This document shows, piece by piece, positions 23,406-35,106 of a stretch of DNA of 64,000 nt (the first letter of the stretch is position 1; each line of letters begins with the position of its first letter). This stretch comes from Sympetrum striolatum. Lineage: Eukaryota > Arthropoda > Insecta > Odonata > Libellulidae. Below the pieces are notes generated by a model. That model worked only from the letters and a program-made list of their open reading frames with translations. It made no database searches and was not told the origin of the DNA. A program made the translations under genes and the position numbers. The stretch lies in the NCBI GenBank assembly GCA_947579665.1, contig OX388351.1, positions 54,692,939 to 54,756,938 of the forward strand, written 5' to 3'.

Positions 23406-26020
23406 TGGATATATATATAATCAAAAGAATTGCAGTTTGACTCCATCGAAGCCGCATTTATTTAAACAACTACTATGCTGAAATTAAAATTAATAGCTTA
23501 CAGTTGTTTCTCTAGACAAAACTATACAACAGATATGAGTAATTTAAGTTCGGATGTTTCAGCAGAAAATACTCTTCGATTCTAAAGAATTACTTTTTTA
23601 CAGGAGCCGTCATGTGATTAGATAAAATCTGCATATCGTCATTATATCAGCTAATGCATTACTTCATTTAAGGTCTTTTGTTTTAATAACATTGTGATTC
23701 AATAAAAAGGGAATTACTGGAACGTGAGAACTTCCGTATTTTGCGGTGAGAAATATGGTCAGTCACTTGATATATTTACAGTAAAAAAATAGCGATTCGT
23801 TTAAAAAATACGGTATGAAGTACCTCGCATAGAAGCAATTAATAGTATTTTCTTACCTCTTTAGATTTCCTCAAATAACGCTTTTAAATAACAAATCGCA
23901 GCAAAACTTTATTTTGAGCGAAAACATTACAACATACCTGATGACCACTGGTGACGAAAAAAACAATTTGCCGAGTAATTACTCAACCTCACTGTATCCA
24001 TTTTCGCTCACAAAAGCAACACCTCTTAACCCCTTCTAAATATCTCTGATATTTTATAAATAAGCACTGCAGTCACAATTCCACAATATTTCTTAGGGCA
24101 ATTGCGCGACACTCGAATTATTTTCCGCAGCACTTCGTAAACCGACTAAAATCCTTATATGTTCAGCAAGAAAAACTGGAAATACAATTTCTTGGTGATA
24201 GAGCACGAAACACACTTGCACTTTGCCAATATAGGTAAGTCCTCTGAAAGATACGTTTTCGATGTGAACAACTCGATTGCACGTGAAGAACTGAAAATGA
24301 AGGCCAAAAACATGACTACACGCAAAGCATTTCTATATTTCTTGTTTGCGAAATCCACCTTCCAAGTCACCCCTTATCTACTACCCATAGGGATAGAATA
24401 GCCACCAGAAAAGCAGGCTGAAACATTCGGTCTAATTGCGCAATGGAATATTCTTATCTGTGGTCAGGTCCCTCAAACTAATGAAGGGAAATGAGAGCTC
24501 AAACGACTCATCCCTTTTCGAGACAAAACTATTTAATAATGTATAATTAAGATGGTAAAATCTTTATATCGATTGCGCTTCAAATTCTTAGAGATATTAA
24601 TCGTTGCAGAAGTCTTTCGGTTTCACTAATTAAATTACACTGATGCGTGATGCGGTTTAGTCCGTCTTTAGAGTGAAATTATGCCTTTGCGTTTTATGTA
24701 GCAATGGGAAGTTACGCATTTAATTTTCTGTCTCAGCAAAGAGTGGATTATCCTGAGTTATGATAGAACATATATAATATTTGAGCCACAGAAGTTGCAC
24801 TATAGTTCACTTGCACGAAAATTAAATTATACTTTTGTTCTATGAGTTTATAAAGATCATAACCAAAATGTTTATTTTCTGGGAGAAGAATAACGGACAT
24901 GCACTCTCACTTAAAAATATTGAAAATTAAGATTGATGCTTCCTTTTGCAATAAAAACTGTTCAAGTGAAAATACATTTCTTTAAATCAATTCTACACAG
25001 AAATGAATATGAATATATAATATTGAGATTGTACAAGAAGTGAAAAATAGTGTCTTGGCTGGGGCTCAAACGGAGATCCTCACTGAGGCAACCGAAACAC
25101 AAATCGATATGTAGAGTTATCCCCTCCAGATATAATATTTCCACTTAAATGTGGAACAGAATAGCCGATATTTCAATAGTCCTACTAGCAGTATTTGTGA
25201 AAAAGTATACTTTTTATACTCGAATATATGCCGAACTCATTATAAGCCGAGGTACCTAATTTTATTCCAAAAATCTGGGAAAAGTAACCCAGTCGAATAT
25301 AAGCCTAGGGTGGGAAATGCAGCAGGTACTGGTACACATTGAAAAGAAGTAGCTATGAAATTACAGTAATTGAGGCATCGGTAGTTTAGTAAGAGAGAAT
25401 TGACAAGGAATTGTTGAATGAGCAAGTGAGGAATTTTCCAGCCAATTTACGACAAAGACGCTTCTTTGCCACGGCAGAACTGATAAGGGGAGCCCTCCCT
25501 CGAGTTTAAGAAGAGGGGCCTTGTACTCAGCATAAAAAAGTGTGCAGAAAAACTAGGCTTTTGCATGAGTATATAATTGTATCCACTGTTAAATTTATTT
25601 ACATGTATATATAACTATAGGGCACTAAATACGTTTTTACGCGATGTAAGTTTATAGCTCTTAAGGTATTTGATTTAAAATGAATTTAACACAGCATTGA
25701 TCTGCTTTGGTGGGGTCACACTTTATGGCGGAAATGTCATTTATTGATATTTAATATTATGTATTTATAAACAAAATTATATATTTGTTTTATTTATTTT
25801 ATAACATATGTGTTTGTTTTTGTGGACCTGAAAATGATCGTAGTTTTATTCCAATGAAACTTGTGGAGAAGAGAATACCATTTTATTTCATTCGTAATGA
25901 ATTTACTCAATATCAATACGACCTCAGTCGATTTTATTTAAAAACTAAATATACTGATATCGAAATCTCTGGAAAGACGCACTGAATGTTGAACGAAAAT
26001 CCATACTGGTTGGATTTACG
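23405..26020. other. Intron, no recognisable feature
   Basis: AT-rich sequence. Overlapping frames of about 70-80 codons on both strands at 24155-24401 have no motif. Nothing else recognised. Confidence 0.45.
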
Positions 26021-26025
26021 TGCGC

Positions 26026-26124
26026 TGAGGTATGCGTCATGAAAAAGAGGTCCGGTCAACTTGCAAGAGGCATGCGCTATTGCATGCCTCTCCTTCATCA
26101 TACCGTGCGCTATGACGCATGCCT
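26026..26124. repeat. Nested double inverted repeat
   Basis: Outer arms AGGTATGCGTCAT (26028-26040) and ATGACGCATGCCT (26112-26124) pair at 12 of 13 positions. Between them an inner pair GAGGCATGC (26067-26075) and GCATGCCTC (26082-26090) is perfect with a six-base loop. All four arms are variants of one AGGCATGCG-type word, so the structure could form two alternative folds. GC-richer than its surroundings. Confidence 0.7.
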
Positions 26125-26499
26125 GTGTTGAATAGAAAGTTGCACAAGTGTGGACATAGCTTTATGGAATTACACGTGAGTTCGGAATCAACAATCGCCT
26201 TGATCGTTAAGGGAATGGGTTGTTTACAACATGGAAATTTAGACAAAACTTTCGTAAATATTATCAAAATTCTCGCAATTTCGAATCGCAAACGATATTA
26301 CTTGGCCAAAACCAGAATCTTTATTTAATTTTCCTTCTTTTGGTGCTTGAAACGGCTTCCTAAGACTATTATTTCTAATTAAGTTTTGCATGATTATATA
26401 CAGTTTTAAGTTTTAAAAAATATCAGGCTGAGGTATTGTCTCAAATGTATGTAGAGGATAATTTCCTTACATCTTGGTCGGAACACTTGCTACTTTATC

Positions 26500-27480
26500 C
26501 CCACTATCCACTTTACTGCTTACAACAGTGTAGTATAAAATATTCGGAAATGTTTAACGAAGCTTCACCGGCGCGAAGAGAGGATCCGTAAAAAGGCCCA
26601 GCGCCTGTTTCGGCAATTTTAGACCGCCGCAGGCACGTGAATGCCCCTTTGACGCTTTTACCTCTCCAGGCAACCGAAATCGGAAACAAATGTGTGTTAT
26701 ATAGAGGATATTCCACGAAACCGCTTTTTATTCCCGTGCGTGCATACCCGAGGGACGAGTGACGAATTTAGAAAAAATACCTAGGATTTTGATTGAGGAT
26801 CCGGGGATATTGTTTGATGGAGTCCTCTAGCGAGCGTCTCGAGAACTACGTAGGAAATGCGCCGAACAAATGAAAATCTCTCTCCCTAGCAGCCGAAGGC
26901 GGTGAAAAGATCTCAATGTTCGTGGAACGTGCCATGTTCAATAGAGCTGCTCTGTACGCGATATACGCCTGCCGATTTGAAAGGAGAGTTTTTGCGCAAC
27001 GCTGGGGTTTTATGAGAAAGGAGAGAGATTCTGAGTGTTGTTATTTCGGCGAGACGAGAATGGAGACCGCGATTGCTATGAGCGAAAGGGAAGAGTAGTG
27101 AAAGAGGCGGATAAGCGATGCAGGGAATGAATGAGGGGGAGCGTGTTTCGAAAGCGTTATGTTATTTAGCGAAAAGGACTTTTATTTTCTTCGGCAACAG
27201 TTAATTCCTCCGCGACTCCTTTTTTTAACGAGATTATGGCTGCAGCGATTACGAAACGTTTATCGCGAAAAGATTGTGTTCTCGTGGGTTTTTTTTTCTC
27301 TCCAATTTCCCTCATTAAGTGCGCCTACTTTCTTTCGAACGTAGTGATTCAAGGGCGGAGAAATGAAGTAAGGGCGGGGTAAACGCAAGAGATGATTATA
27401 GCTAAGTAGTAGTACTGTTTGGCGAGCATTTATTTCGGGGTAAATCAAAGCTGTTATCTGTTATCCCCTGCGGCGGAATA
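26500..27480. other. GC-richer CpG-containing intronic block
   Basis: About 1 kb with many CpG words (CACCGGCGCGAAG near 26568, GACCGCCGCAGG near 26621, GAGCGTCTCGAG near 26833). Several 60-codon frames on both strands, none with a known motif or splice pair. Candidate conserved noncoding regulatory DNA inside the Side-family intron. Confidence 0.35.
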
Positions 27481-28920
27481 TCATCCTTTTAGTCTGCTCG
27501 GGTCATAAGGAGGGAAATCATAGGAAGATAATTAAATTCTCGTGCATTCAACGCATCGTGTATGCACATGAACACAACTGAGATACGTATGCTTGAATTT
27601 AGCCTACCTACACCTTTCAGTCTCACTATGAAGTTTTTATAGTAATGTGAAATACAGGACAACAGAACAGGAAATTCCACAACTACCGCATTTACCTTAT
27701 CCTAGTAATAACTATAAATTAATATTTTGTTTATCGAATGTATCAGGGTTCCTTATCTACGTTCACGCCCTTTCATAACCCCTTAAAATACCTTATATGT
27801 ACGTAATATTTAGCATTAATATAATAAATAATAATATGCAGGTAGTGCTAATACTATTTGAATTCTAAAGTCATATGTAAATGGCGTCTATTTATGAAAG
27901 TAATATATTTTAATTATTTAAATGTTTCGCTGCAATTTGGTAAGAATACGAGGTCGAGGGGTGAGCAGAAAAAAAACAGTACAATCCATCCGGCACGCGT
28001 CGTATTACTTTTGTTTCTTATCATGAAATTACTCCAGTCAATAGTTAAATGTGTAAGTACACGCCACCACCTGATCCAGCATCTTACAGCAGCTGAATGG
28101 TATGAGTTAAATAGATAATGATATCAATTATATAATGCCATTTTATGAAAAGGCATTGAAATCATACGTTGCACGTACAATAAGGTGTATTTCATATATT
28201 CCTACCTTGATATTGTTTTGTTAGATCTACTTTCTGCACATTTTCATTCACCATACTACTTTTACACATCTGTTCACAGCCGATTTTTGTCTTATTTTAG
28301 CATTTGCTATCTACGGGACTACGATTTGCTTATACACGAGTGTGCAATGCACATTTTTTCTGGAAATGAATAGAAGAAAATTAGATGGGCATCACACGCG
28401 AAAATATGCTTGTATGGCGGTGCTGAGACTATTTAATCTGCAGGATAACCTCTAAAATGATTTTTTATGTGAATTAAAGATTATTGATAACGGAGCAGCA
28501 GTTTAAGTAAAGTGATATCAGTCGTAATTGCTTAGCGATGATATAAATTTGGTTCTTATCGAGAGATTTTTTTATTCCCACAATCCGTAGCAGCGACATG
28601 AATTGAATAACCGCTCGAAGTCGCTCAGCACCATTTTATATGTTTAACTCTCACATATATCAAGAGTGTAAGTTTAGAGTGAATCTATAGATATTAATTC
28701 ATAAGCTCATGATAAAGTTCATACAAGTACAGAATTTCATATACTATCGTTTTTCATACAGAATATATTTAGGTATACGTTATCTATTAAATTTAATTAC
28801 TTTGCTGTCCACCCCAACATGAACAACAATTTATAGGTAAAATCAATAGTAGCAGCCGTAACATTGTGGAATTCCATTACTGGAAAAAATAAACACAATA
28901 TATTCAATTCCACAACTTTT
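27480..28920. other. Intron, no recognisable feature
   Basis: AT-rich sequence, short frames only (60-86 codons) without family signature. Confidence 0.4.
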
Positions 28921-28934
28921 TAATTCCACCACAC

Positions 28935-28975
28935 ACACGACCGGTTTCGACTAGTCATAGTCGTTTGTCAACATT
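28935..28975 (-). ncRNA. Hammerhead-ribozyme-like motif, decayed
   Basis: Minus-strand sequence has a box TTGACAA (28965-28971; consensus CUGANGA, two substitutions), stem II GACTA-TGAC-TAGTC (28962-28949, perfect), GAAA (28948-28945), then the palindrome ACCGGT (28945-28940) as a minimal stem III, and C28939 at the expected cleavage position. Stem I is not preserved. The flanking GTGTGTGTGG and AT-rich tail fit a retroelement terminus. Probably a dead Penelope-type ribozyme. Confidence 0.5.
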
Positions 28976-28979
28976 TTTC

Positions 28980-30240
28980 CAATTTATAGGTACCTATATT
29001 GATTTGACTTATTTCTAACCATTGGCATTCTTTAATTACAAAATAAGAACATAGATGATTGATAGTTCAAATTTCATTATCTAATTACTAGTTCTTGTTT
29101 CCACTTTTACCATTTAGTTTGAATAATTCAAGTAGGAACAATATACTATGGATTTCTTCAAATATTTATTCATTTATTATTTTAGTCATTATTTTAATGA
29201 TAAATTTACTTTATTAGAAGACGCAAGGTATTAAGTGTTGGTTCTTTTATGGTTTTTTCGTAGGACAGGCTTTCCTTAGAAGAGAGTATAGTGCATTAGC
29301 AAATATTAATTTGAGAGGGAGAGAGTTTTTATTCTCCTCATTAGTAATACATAGCATTAAGTAATAAGGAAGAAATTCTCCGCATTAGTAATAAGGAAGA
29401 ACTCGTCTATCCCTGAATAGGAGCTCCATTAATTGGGCATGCAGTTTTATCTTTCTTAAGCAAACATTCCTAACACACGATACCCTCAATTTAAAAATAC
29501 AATAGCACCGCAACATACGTAGCAAAAGGCTGAGTCACCCCATAATATTAAGCAAACATTTCAAGCATGACATTTATGTTCAAACTATTCACATCTTTGA
29601 ATAGTCGTGACTGAAAATATTAAAAATTATTTTACGAATCATCTGCTTAGTCATTAACCGTTTGTGTTCGTTGTTTGTAATTATGATGTAAATGTAATTC
29701 ACAAAAATAATAACGTCCTAAAATCCCTCAAAACGTTCCAAGCTCTAACAGAAAGAGAGAAATACGAGCTCAAAGCAGAGATGCTCGTCAACGCGTTCTT
29801 TCGAGATGGAGGCCTATGGTATGAGTTGCATTCTAAGTGGCAACTTTTATTTTGTACTAACTGCAGTAATCATGAATATGTACACAATTATGAAGTAAAT
29901 ATTATTTTATTGAGATTTATTTATTTATTTTCATAATACGAATACTCGTCGCATTGGGTGAGAAATATTAGCATAAAAAATATATAACATAGCTCACAAG
30001 AGGTAACAATAAAAAGTACAAAGAGGAAAAGAAAGCTACTTCCTAAAATACCTCTCGAGAGAGAAAAATACGAAAAGAAAACTATCAAAATATGGATTGA
30101 AATATTTGATTCGACAGTTTTTACATATAGATGAAAATACAGCATAGTAACTTCCCACCTTTTTCTCATAAACGAGGAAGTTATAATAACCGCAAAATTT
30201 CATGAGGAAGGCATAATTCAATTAATCATGCGAAAAATAC
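28980..30240. other. Intron, no recognisable feature
   Basis: AT-rich sequence. A 90-codon frame at 29664-29936 shows no known domain. Small internal duplications around ATTAGTAATA(C/A) near 29340-29400. Confidence 0.4.
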
Positions 30241-30720
30241 ACTCAAAGCTCCTAGACTCATTAATCTTATTTTGTAGAGACGTTGGAAAATCTCGGAAAG
30301 AAGGATAGAGGCGTCTTTAAATAACGTTAGCAGAAAATGCGGAAAAGGGAGACCTCTTGTCACCACCGCTTGCTTTCAATATTGTCTTTTACGCCTTGAG
30401 CAATTAAATCAGGGGAGAGGGGAAAAGAGAAGGGACTCCCATGCGAGGTGAATGCAAATAAGTCGGAGGTAAGCATAAAGAAGTAGTCCATTGAAAAGGC
30501 AAGCGAATGAAAGGGGAAAATCCGGAGAGAGGCGACGCGGAGCGGTTCCCTCGGGGATGATGCACATCTCCGCTGCTTATTTAAACTGCTATCGATCTTA
30601 GGTGTTATTCCCAGAATCCATTAGCCTACCTGCTTACCTAAACCACTTCCTACCTTTCTCTATGTGTCTTACCCTAACTTTCCACTCCTCCTCTAAGATC
30701 TGGATGCCCCTCGGGGGTGT
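30240..30720. other. Purine-rich GC-richer intronic block
   Basis: About 480 bp rich in GGAAAAGGGAGA-, GGGGAGAGGGGAAAAGAG- and GCGACGCGGAGCGG-type words, with no useful frame. Candidate conserved noncoding DNA. Confidence 0.35.
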
Positions 30721-31282
30721 ATCATATATTCATATACATACATACACATAAATGTAAACGAGTTTCGCTTATAATTTGGGGCCTCATTTACAAGTAACCT
30801 TGAATTTCAGTCATGATATTCTTGGACATGAATGAATGTAGCAAATAAAACCCTGTTCACGAACATACTTTTTTCACGCACCCTTACTCTTATTCTTAAA
30901 ATAGAGTAGTAGTTACCCCATATCGTACTATGAGCTTATTTCAAGTACATCAAAATGAGACTATGTCCGCTTGTGAAATGGGACAATCTCTTGCACGATT
31001 TCGGAGGTTTTTCCATTTTTACAGCACATAAATGGTTTTATCTTGAATTTACTCTTATCACAACATCAGAAAGATTTATTACATTCCAAAAGCCTCGGAC
31101 TCAATTTATTTGAATATGCTGATGCATGACGCTGAGACAAGGATATGATATGGGAAAAGATGATTTAACACGCCTAACTCCTGATAAATATTTCATTAGT
31201 ATAGATGTCTCATCCACGGTGAGAAGTCAGCCTATTATCGCTTTCTTTAAAAATCGAAGAAGGAATAAGATAGCTTGGATTA

Positions 31283-31440
31283 TTTAAGCTGTTGTATCGA
31301 AGCCTCGGTGCCTAATGATGGTGTATACTTGCACCGAAACTATTGTCGCATTAATAAATTCTATAGAAAGTAAAATGCTTATTATTTCTTCGACTTTTAA
31401 AAAGAAATCCCAGCAGATTCCACTTAGTACTTTTAATTTT
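31283..31440 (+). mobile_element. Penelope-type terminal fragment carrying a ribozyme
   Basis: Homologous to the rearranged copy at 131-382: both contain TATCGAAGCCTCGGTGCC, the ribozyme core, GTCGCATTAATAAA and a GGAAAGTAAA-type continuation. The stretch AGTACTTTTAATTTT near 31425 also matches, inverted, positions 113-128. It lies 180 bp from the 31623 exon, inside the large intron. Confidence 0.6.
31307..31352 (+). ncRNA. Hammerhead-ribozyme-like motif, nearly intact
   Basis: All elements are contiguous. Stem I is GGTGC (31307-31311) with GCATT (31348-31352), five pairs including two G-U. The box is CTAATGA (31312-31318), CUGANGA with one G to A change. An extra T is at 31319. Stem II is GGTGTA/TGCACC (31320-31325 with 31330-31335), loop TACT. 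GAAA is 31336-31339. Stem III is A339-T346 and C340-G345 closing TATT, and C31347 sits at the cleavage position. The very short stem III is typical of dimeric ribozymes in Penelope-like elements. The G5 change should abolish activity of this copy. Confidence 0.7.
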
Positions 31441-31622
31441 ATATTACTTTCTTTGACTAAAAATTATACCACGGAAACATCGAATCATCCACTCTTCTCT
31501 AACACTGGTAAATGTGAAATTTCGGAGGCTTTGGAACAAGGTAAGATCAATGGTAACAAAGGAACACAAGAAAGATCGATTTGAAGCGAACGTGGACAAA
31601 GATACAAAAAATTGTTACTAAC

Positions 31623-31753
31623 CTCATGCTTCCAAAGGATCTTGTGTTCTTTTGGATTGGCTCGCACTTCACATTCGAAGTATACGTCGTCACCTTCCTT
31701 GATGTCGTTGGGGTTAAGCGAAGTGCCCAGCTTGAGCGTCACTTGCGGAGGAT
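31623..31753 (-). CDS. Sidestep-like exon, first half of Ig4
   Basis: Internal exon of 131 bp, phase 1 in and phase 0 out. Acceptor AG at 31754-31755 follows a tract ending in ttatttcag-type sequence; donor is GTTAGTAAC reading down from 31622, a less common but acceptable site. The peptide is YPPQVTLKLGTSLNPNDIKE, then GDDVYFECEVRANPKEH and ILWKHE. The G-D-D-V-Y-F-x-C-x-V-x-A-N-P motif is the most diagnostic stretch of the Side family in this window. The next intron, 30.7 kb, is the longest seen here. Confidence 0.92.
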
Positions 31754-32171
31754 CTGAAATAGATTCAAGGAATTAACCATTGTGTCGCTGGGAAAGGGCT
31801 CGCTATAGAGGGAAAAACGTTTTACCAATATGAGGGATTCATTAAATGCATGCTCACTCTCATTCTTAGAAAAATCGTGCACAGAAAAGGTCAAAATAGA
31901 AATTTTGTCCTTATTTCATTCAGAACAAGTAGTGGGCATTTGCGAAAAACCTTTCTTAAAGAATAATTCGATTTTGACGGCTTTTTCGTGATAAGTATCG
32001 AGGCATGCTACTTTTGAATGCTGAACAGTGATGACTAAAAGCTACAAGAAACAACTAAAGTGCTTTGAGAAGATAATGATTTGCAAGTCAATTCGAACGA
32101 TACTATTATATCTTCTACTCCTACTTTGTTTCTTCTACCCCTGAAGATTTTTCTTTAGCTATTGATATGTA

Positions 32172-32248
32172 CACACTTGGCCAAAATTAAAGCACCACAT
32201 CCCTAGTGATCCTAAAGACCGGTGGGGCGTTAATTTCGGCCAGGACTG
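32172..32248. mobile_element. Tiny Tc1/mariner-type MITE
   Basis: 77 bp between TA dinucleotides at 32170-32171 and 32249-32250. Terminal inverted repeats of about 30 bp: CACACTTGGCCAAAATTAAA on the left, and CAGTCCTGGCCGAAATTAAC read inward from the right. TGGCCAAAATTAA is the common start of Tc1-like inverted repeats. Only about 17 bp remain between the arms, so this is essentially two fused termini. Confidence 0.75.
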
Positions 32249-32354
32249 TACTACATTGGTTTATCTTAGAAGGTTAGTAATCCGGGTCATTCCATTGTTT
32301 CTGGAACCGGTGGCAATGATTTACAGAGAAATAGATTTAGATATATTTAGGGAC

Positions 32355-32660
32355 AGTATTTTATTTATTTATTTATATACACCCCACAAACATCCACTTT
32401 CTGGATTTTTGCAATGATAGGTAAATCATATTAACAAAGGACGATCACACATGACCCACGCATATACATATAACATATACATATATTACATTGCCACCAG
32501 TGGTCTGTATATATCACATACATAAATATCAACAAAGATTATGGAAATGCAATCAAAAATTTGTATAAAATGAAAAAAATATTTAGAGATTAAATAAAAT
32601 TAAATGAGAAAATAAAATAAAATAAGGTAAAATAAAAATGATAATAATAAAGTGATGGCT
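32355..32660 (-). mobile_element. Possible non-LTR 3' region
   Basis: On the minus strand the segment ends GTGGGGTGTATATAAATAAA-TAAATAAA, an (AAAT)n tail. The other end is A/T-rich with AAAATAAAATAAAATAAGG-type stretches, resembling the 8470-8560 part of the antisense non-LTR end. No coding remnant. Confidence 0.35.
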
Positions 32661-33654
32661 CATAATATCGCACAGATGCCGTGACTGTGGGCCTCCGCTT
32701 ACCGTCTCTTACTCATGTTTATGCGGCCATTTTTTGTTTTTAACTTCCCATGTGGCCACTTTTAACGGTTGAAGTTCTAAATTGATGGTAAGTTGATTAT
32801 CTGTTTATAAACGATCAAAAATAAACTCAGCATCCTTATAAATTTAGGATAATTGATTCGCAACTTTAGACTTCGGTTTCTGTTGATTCGTTTTATTACT
32901 TCGCTAAGTTATATCCCAGAGTTAATATACTTCCATCGCTAATAATTAATTTTAATTCTAAGCAATTTACTGTGGCAAAAATCCTGTATAGTAATATTAA
33001 AAACATGTCCGATTCCGCAAGATTTACAAATACACTACCAGTTTCGGTGAACTACGCCATCGGGTTTGTAATTATTTTGGAATTATTCGAGATTTTAAGT
33101 ATTATTGCAAAAAATGTCGGATACAGTAAATTAATAAATATGATGAAATTCAAAATATCATCATTGAAACAGTTCAATATTATTAATTTGAATACTTTAA
33201 AAAGAAATTGAATGAATACTAGTAGTTGGTGACGAAATAATAAATTAGAAACATGCTATAAAACCTCGTTACTAGTATAAATTAACATTAGTCAATCTCT
33301 AAGTCACATTTTTATCAATAATATTAATAAGTTTAATATGGTATGTTATAAAAAGAATGTTTTTTTACTAAAAATCTAAGACATACCGCTGTAGCACAAA
33401 ATATTTAGTTTTGAGCGGAAATTCAAAGGGTTTTCGATCTAACTGCTCGAAATTAACATTGCATAATTATTAACTTATGTGGTAAGAGACATAAAGGTTT
33501 CTTGTGTGAAACTAGCGCCTCTGAACGTTCAAGGAACTGCTTGGGAGACGATCTAAGTGAGACGCTCAGTCATTAGGTTCATTTCCGATAAAGCAAGCAT
33601 CTCTTCGTTAAGCCCCGTTTCCAATGTGAAGCTTAGAAACAAAGCGGTACTCAC
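32660..33654. other. Intron between Ig3 and Ig4 exons
   Basis: AT-rich; a 79-codon frame at 32972-33211 has no family signature. Nothing recognised besides intron. Confidence 0.5.
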
Positions 33655-33805
33655 AGAGAACATTGAGCGTGAGAATGTCCTCCATCCCTGAGGATGGTAT
33701 CGATGGATTGTGGGCGTGGCATTTCAGTTGGTGTCCGTCATCCTCGGGGTTCGGGGTCAGGGCCAGCGTGCTCACGGCCAGCGTGTCGTTGCCTGACTCG
33801 TGCCA
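33655..33805 (-). CDS. Sidestep-like exon, second half of Ig3
   Basis: Internal exon of 151 bp, phase 0 in and phase 1 out. Acceptor CAG at 33806-33808, donor GTGAGTAC reading down from 33654. The peptide starts WHESGNDTLAVSTLALTPNP, continues EDDGHQLKCHAHN with the F-strand cysteine of Ig3 and ends EDILTLNVL. The D-x-G-x-x-L-x-C signature and the trailing L-x-V of the G strand are canonical for Ig domains. Together with 34145-34290 it encodes 99 codons, a full domain. Confidence 0.9.
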
Positions 33806-34144
33806 CTGGTCACAGAGGGAAAAAGAAATTAAGAGGTCACGTATTCGCAATGATCCCCAAATTGTATGCTATGCATTTCTTATTCAGGAGTTCATGAACT
33901 TTGAGGACTTGGTAAGCGTGATCAGTGAGTGCGAGACATTATAATAAGGAATTGTTATATTATAATAGTAATTATAGATTTTAACTTTTATGTCGACTGT
34001 TATATATATGTGCGAACTTATATTGAGATGATTTCAGTGGCTCAATTTTCCCTTACAGTGCAGGGAGCCTCAATTCAATTCTTTATAATTTTGAAAAGGC
34101 TGATTTTTTCCGAGGGAGTAGAGGTAAGACTATAGAACACTCAC

Positions 34145-34290
34145 CTTGGTTTTTTTCAGTTTCCTGCCATCTTTGTACCACGCAAACACCGGTCGTGGCT
34201 TCGAACCCATCGCCTCGCAGGTCAGCTGATACTCTTGATCAGCACGTAGTAGCGTGGGTTTGTTCAGAAGACGGACCGAGAGTGGGCGTA
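34145..34290 (-). CDS. Sidestep-like exon, first half of Ig3
   Basis: Internal exon of 146 bp entering in phase 1 and leaving in phase 0. Acceptor AG at 34291-34292 follows a pyrimidine-rich tract; donor is GTGAGTG reading down from 34144. With the base carried over from the previous exon, the peptide is L-RPLSVRLLNKPTLLRADQ, then YQLTCEAMGSKPRPVFAWYK and ends DGRKLKKTK. The RPLSVRLL start, the Cys in the B strand and the Trp in the C strand match Ig3 of Side proteins. The following intron is only 339 bp, by far the shortest in the window. Confidence 0.9.
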
Positions 34291-34429
34291 CTGAAACGGA
34301 AAACCTTATAAATACACAAAACACAAAAGTTTGAAGATATAAAAGAATGCGATTATGTCCATAAGTTTTGTCATTGTTTTCACTGTTTTTCCCTATTTTA
34401 AAATACTTTAACAGTCCCTCACCACTCCG

Positions 34430-34650
34430 TATCCAAACCATCTATGCCTACTCAATGACTTCAATTAAATCTCTCTCCTTCCAAAACATCTGTAGCACCT
34501 CTATGTTTGTTTTTCTATCAAACCAGCTAACTTTTCCCATTCTACGCCACACCCACATCTCGAAGGCTTTCAAGCGTTTGACTTCCTCCTTCGTTATCGT
34601 CCAAGTTTCACATCCATTAAGTAAAAAACCTAAACCAACAAGGGTTTCAC
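34430..34650 (-). pseudogene. Non-LTR retrotransposon fragment
   Basis: Minus-strand translation reads FLLNGCETWTITKEEVKRLK, AFEMWVWRRMGKVSWFDRKT and NIEVLQMFWKERDLIEVIE, followed by a stop. This is the YGCETWTLTKEDxxRLEAFEMWxWRRMLKISW block C-terminal to the reverse transcriptase in non-LTR elements. The frame is open for about 65 codons, so the insertion is not very old. It sits 140 bp upstream (gene sense) of the Ig3 exon. Confidence 0.85.
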
Positions 34651-35106
34651 CGATCTTTTCCTGATTATTTTATTAGTTTGATAACATCCTGAAATTAGCA
34701 AGAATATCAACGTGACCAAATCGGTTATGTATTCGAGTTTTCTGAAATAATACAATGATGCATATCAAAGTTATGAATTGAATATGTTTCACCCAAAAAT
34801 ACCATTCTATTCTATAATCTTCACTGAATGGTCACACCAACCTTCTCCGGATGTTTTCTTTGTTGGAAATTTTCCTCATCAATCACGCAACATTTTAGTT
34901 TTCTCTTCCACCAAAAACATTTTCCTTTCCAGATTTATTATAGTTTTGTTTCTTTTCTGTGTCTAGTGTCTTAATATACGAATCAAGGAATAATAATCAA
35001 CGAATATGCCTATTCCAATGTAACAGAATATTTCGGTTTCATCATTTTTTATCCTCAGATAGCCTGGATCAACGTAAAAACATAATCATCAAAACTGATA
35101 ACACGA

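Noticed and set aside
29664..29936. 90-codon plus-strand frame
   Set aside because: No family signature, and the second half is low-complexity; treated as chance.
33663..33944. 93-codon plus-strand frame
   Set aside because: Antisense shadow of the Ig3 exon at 33655-33805.
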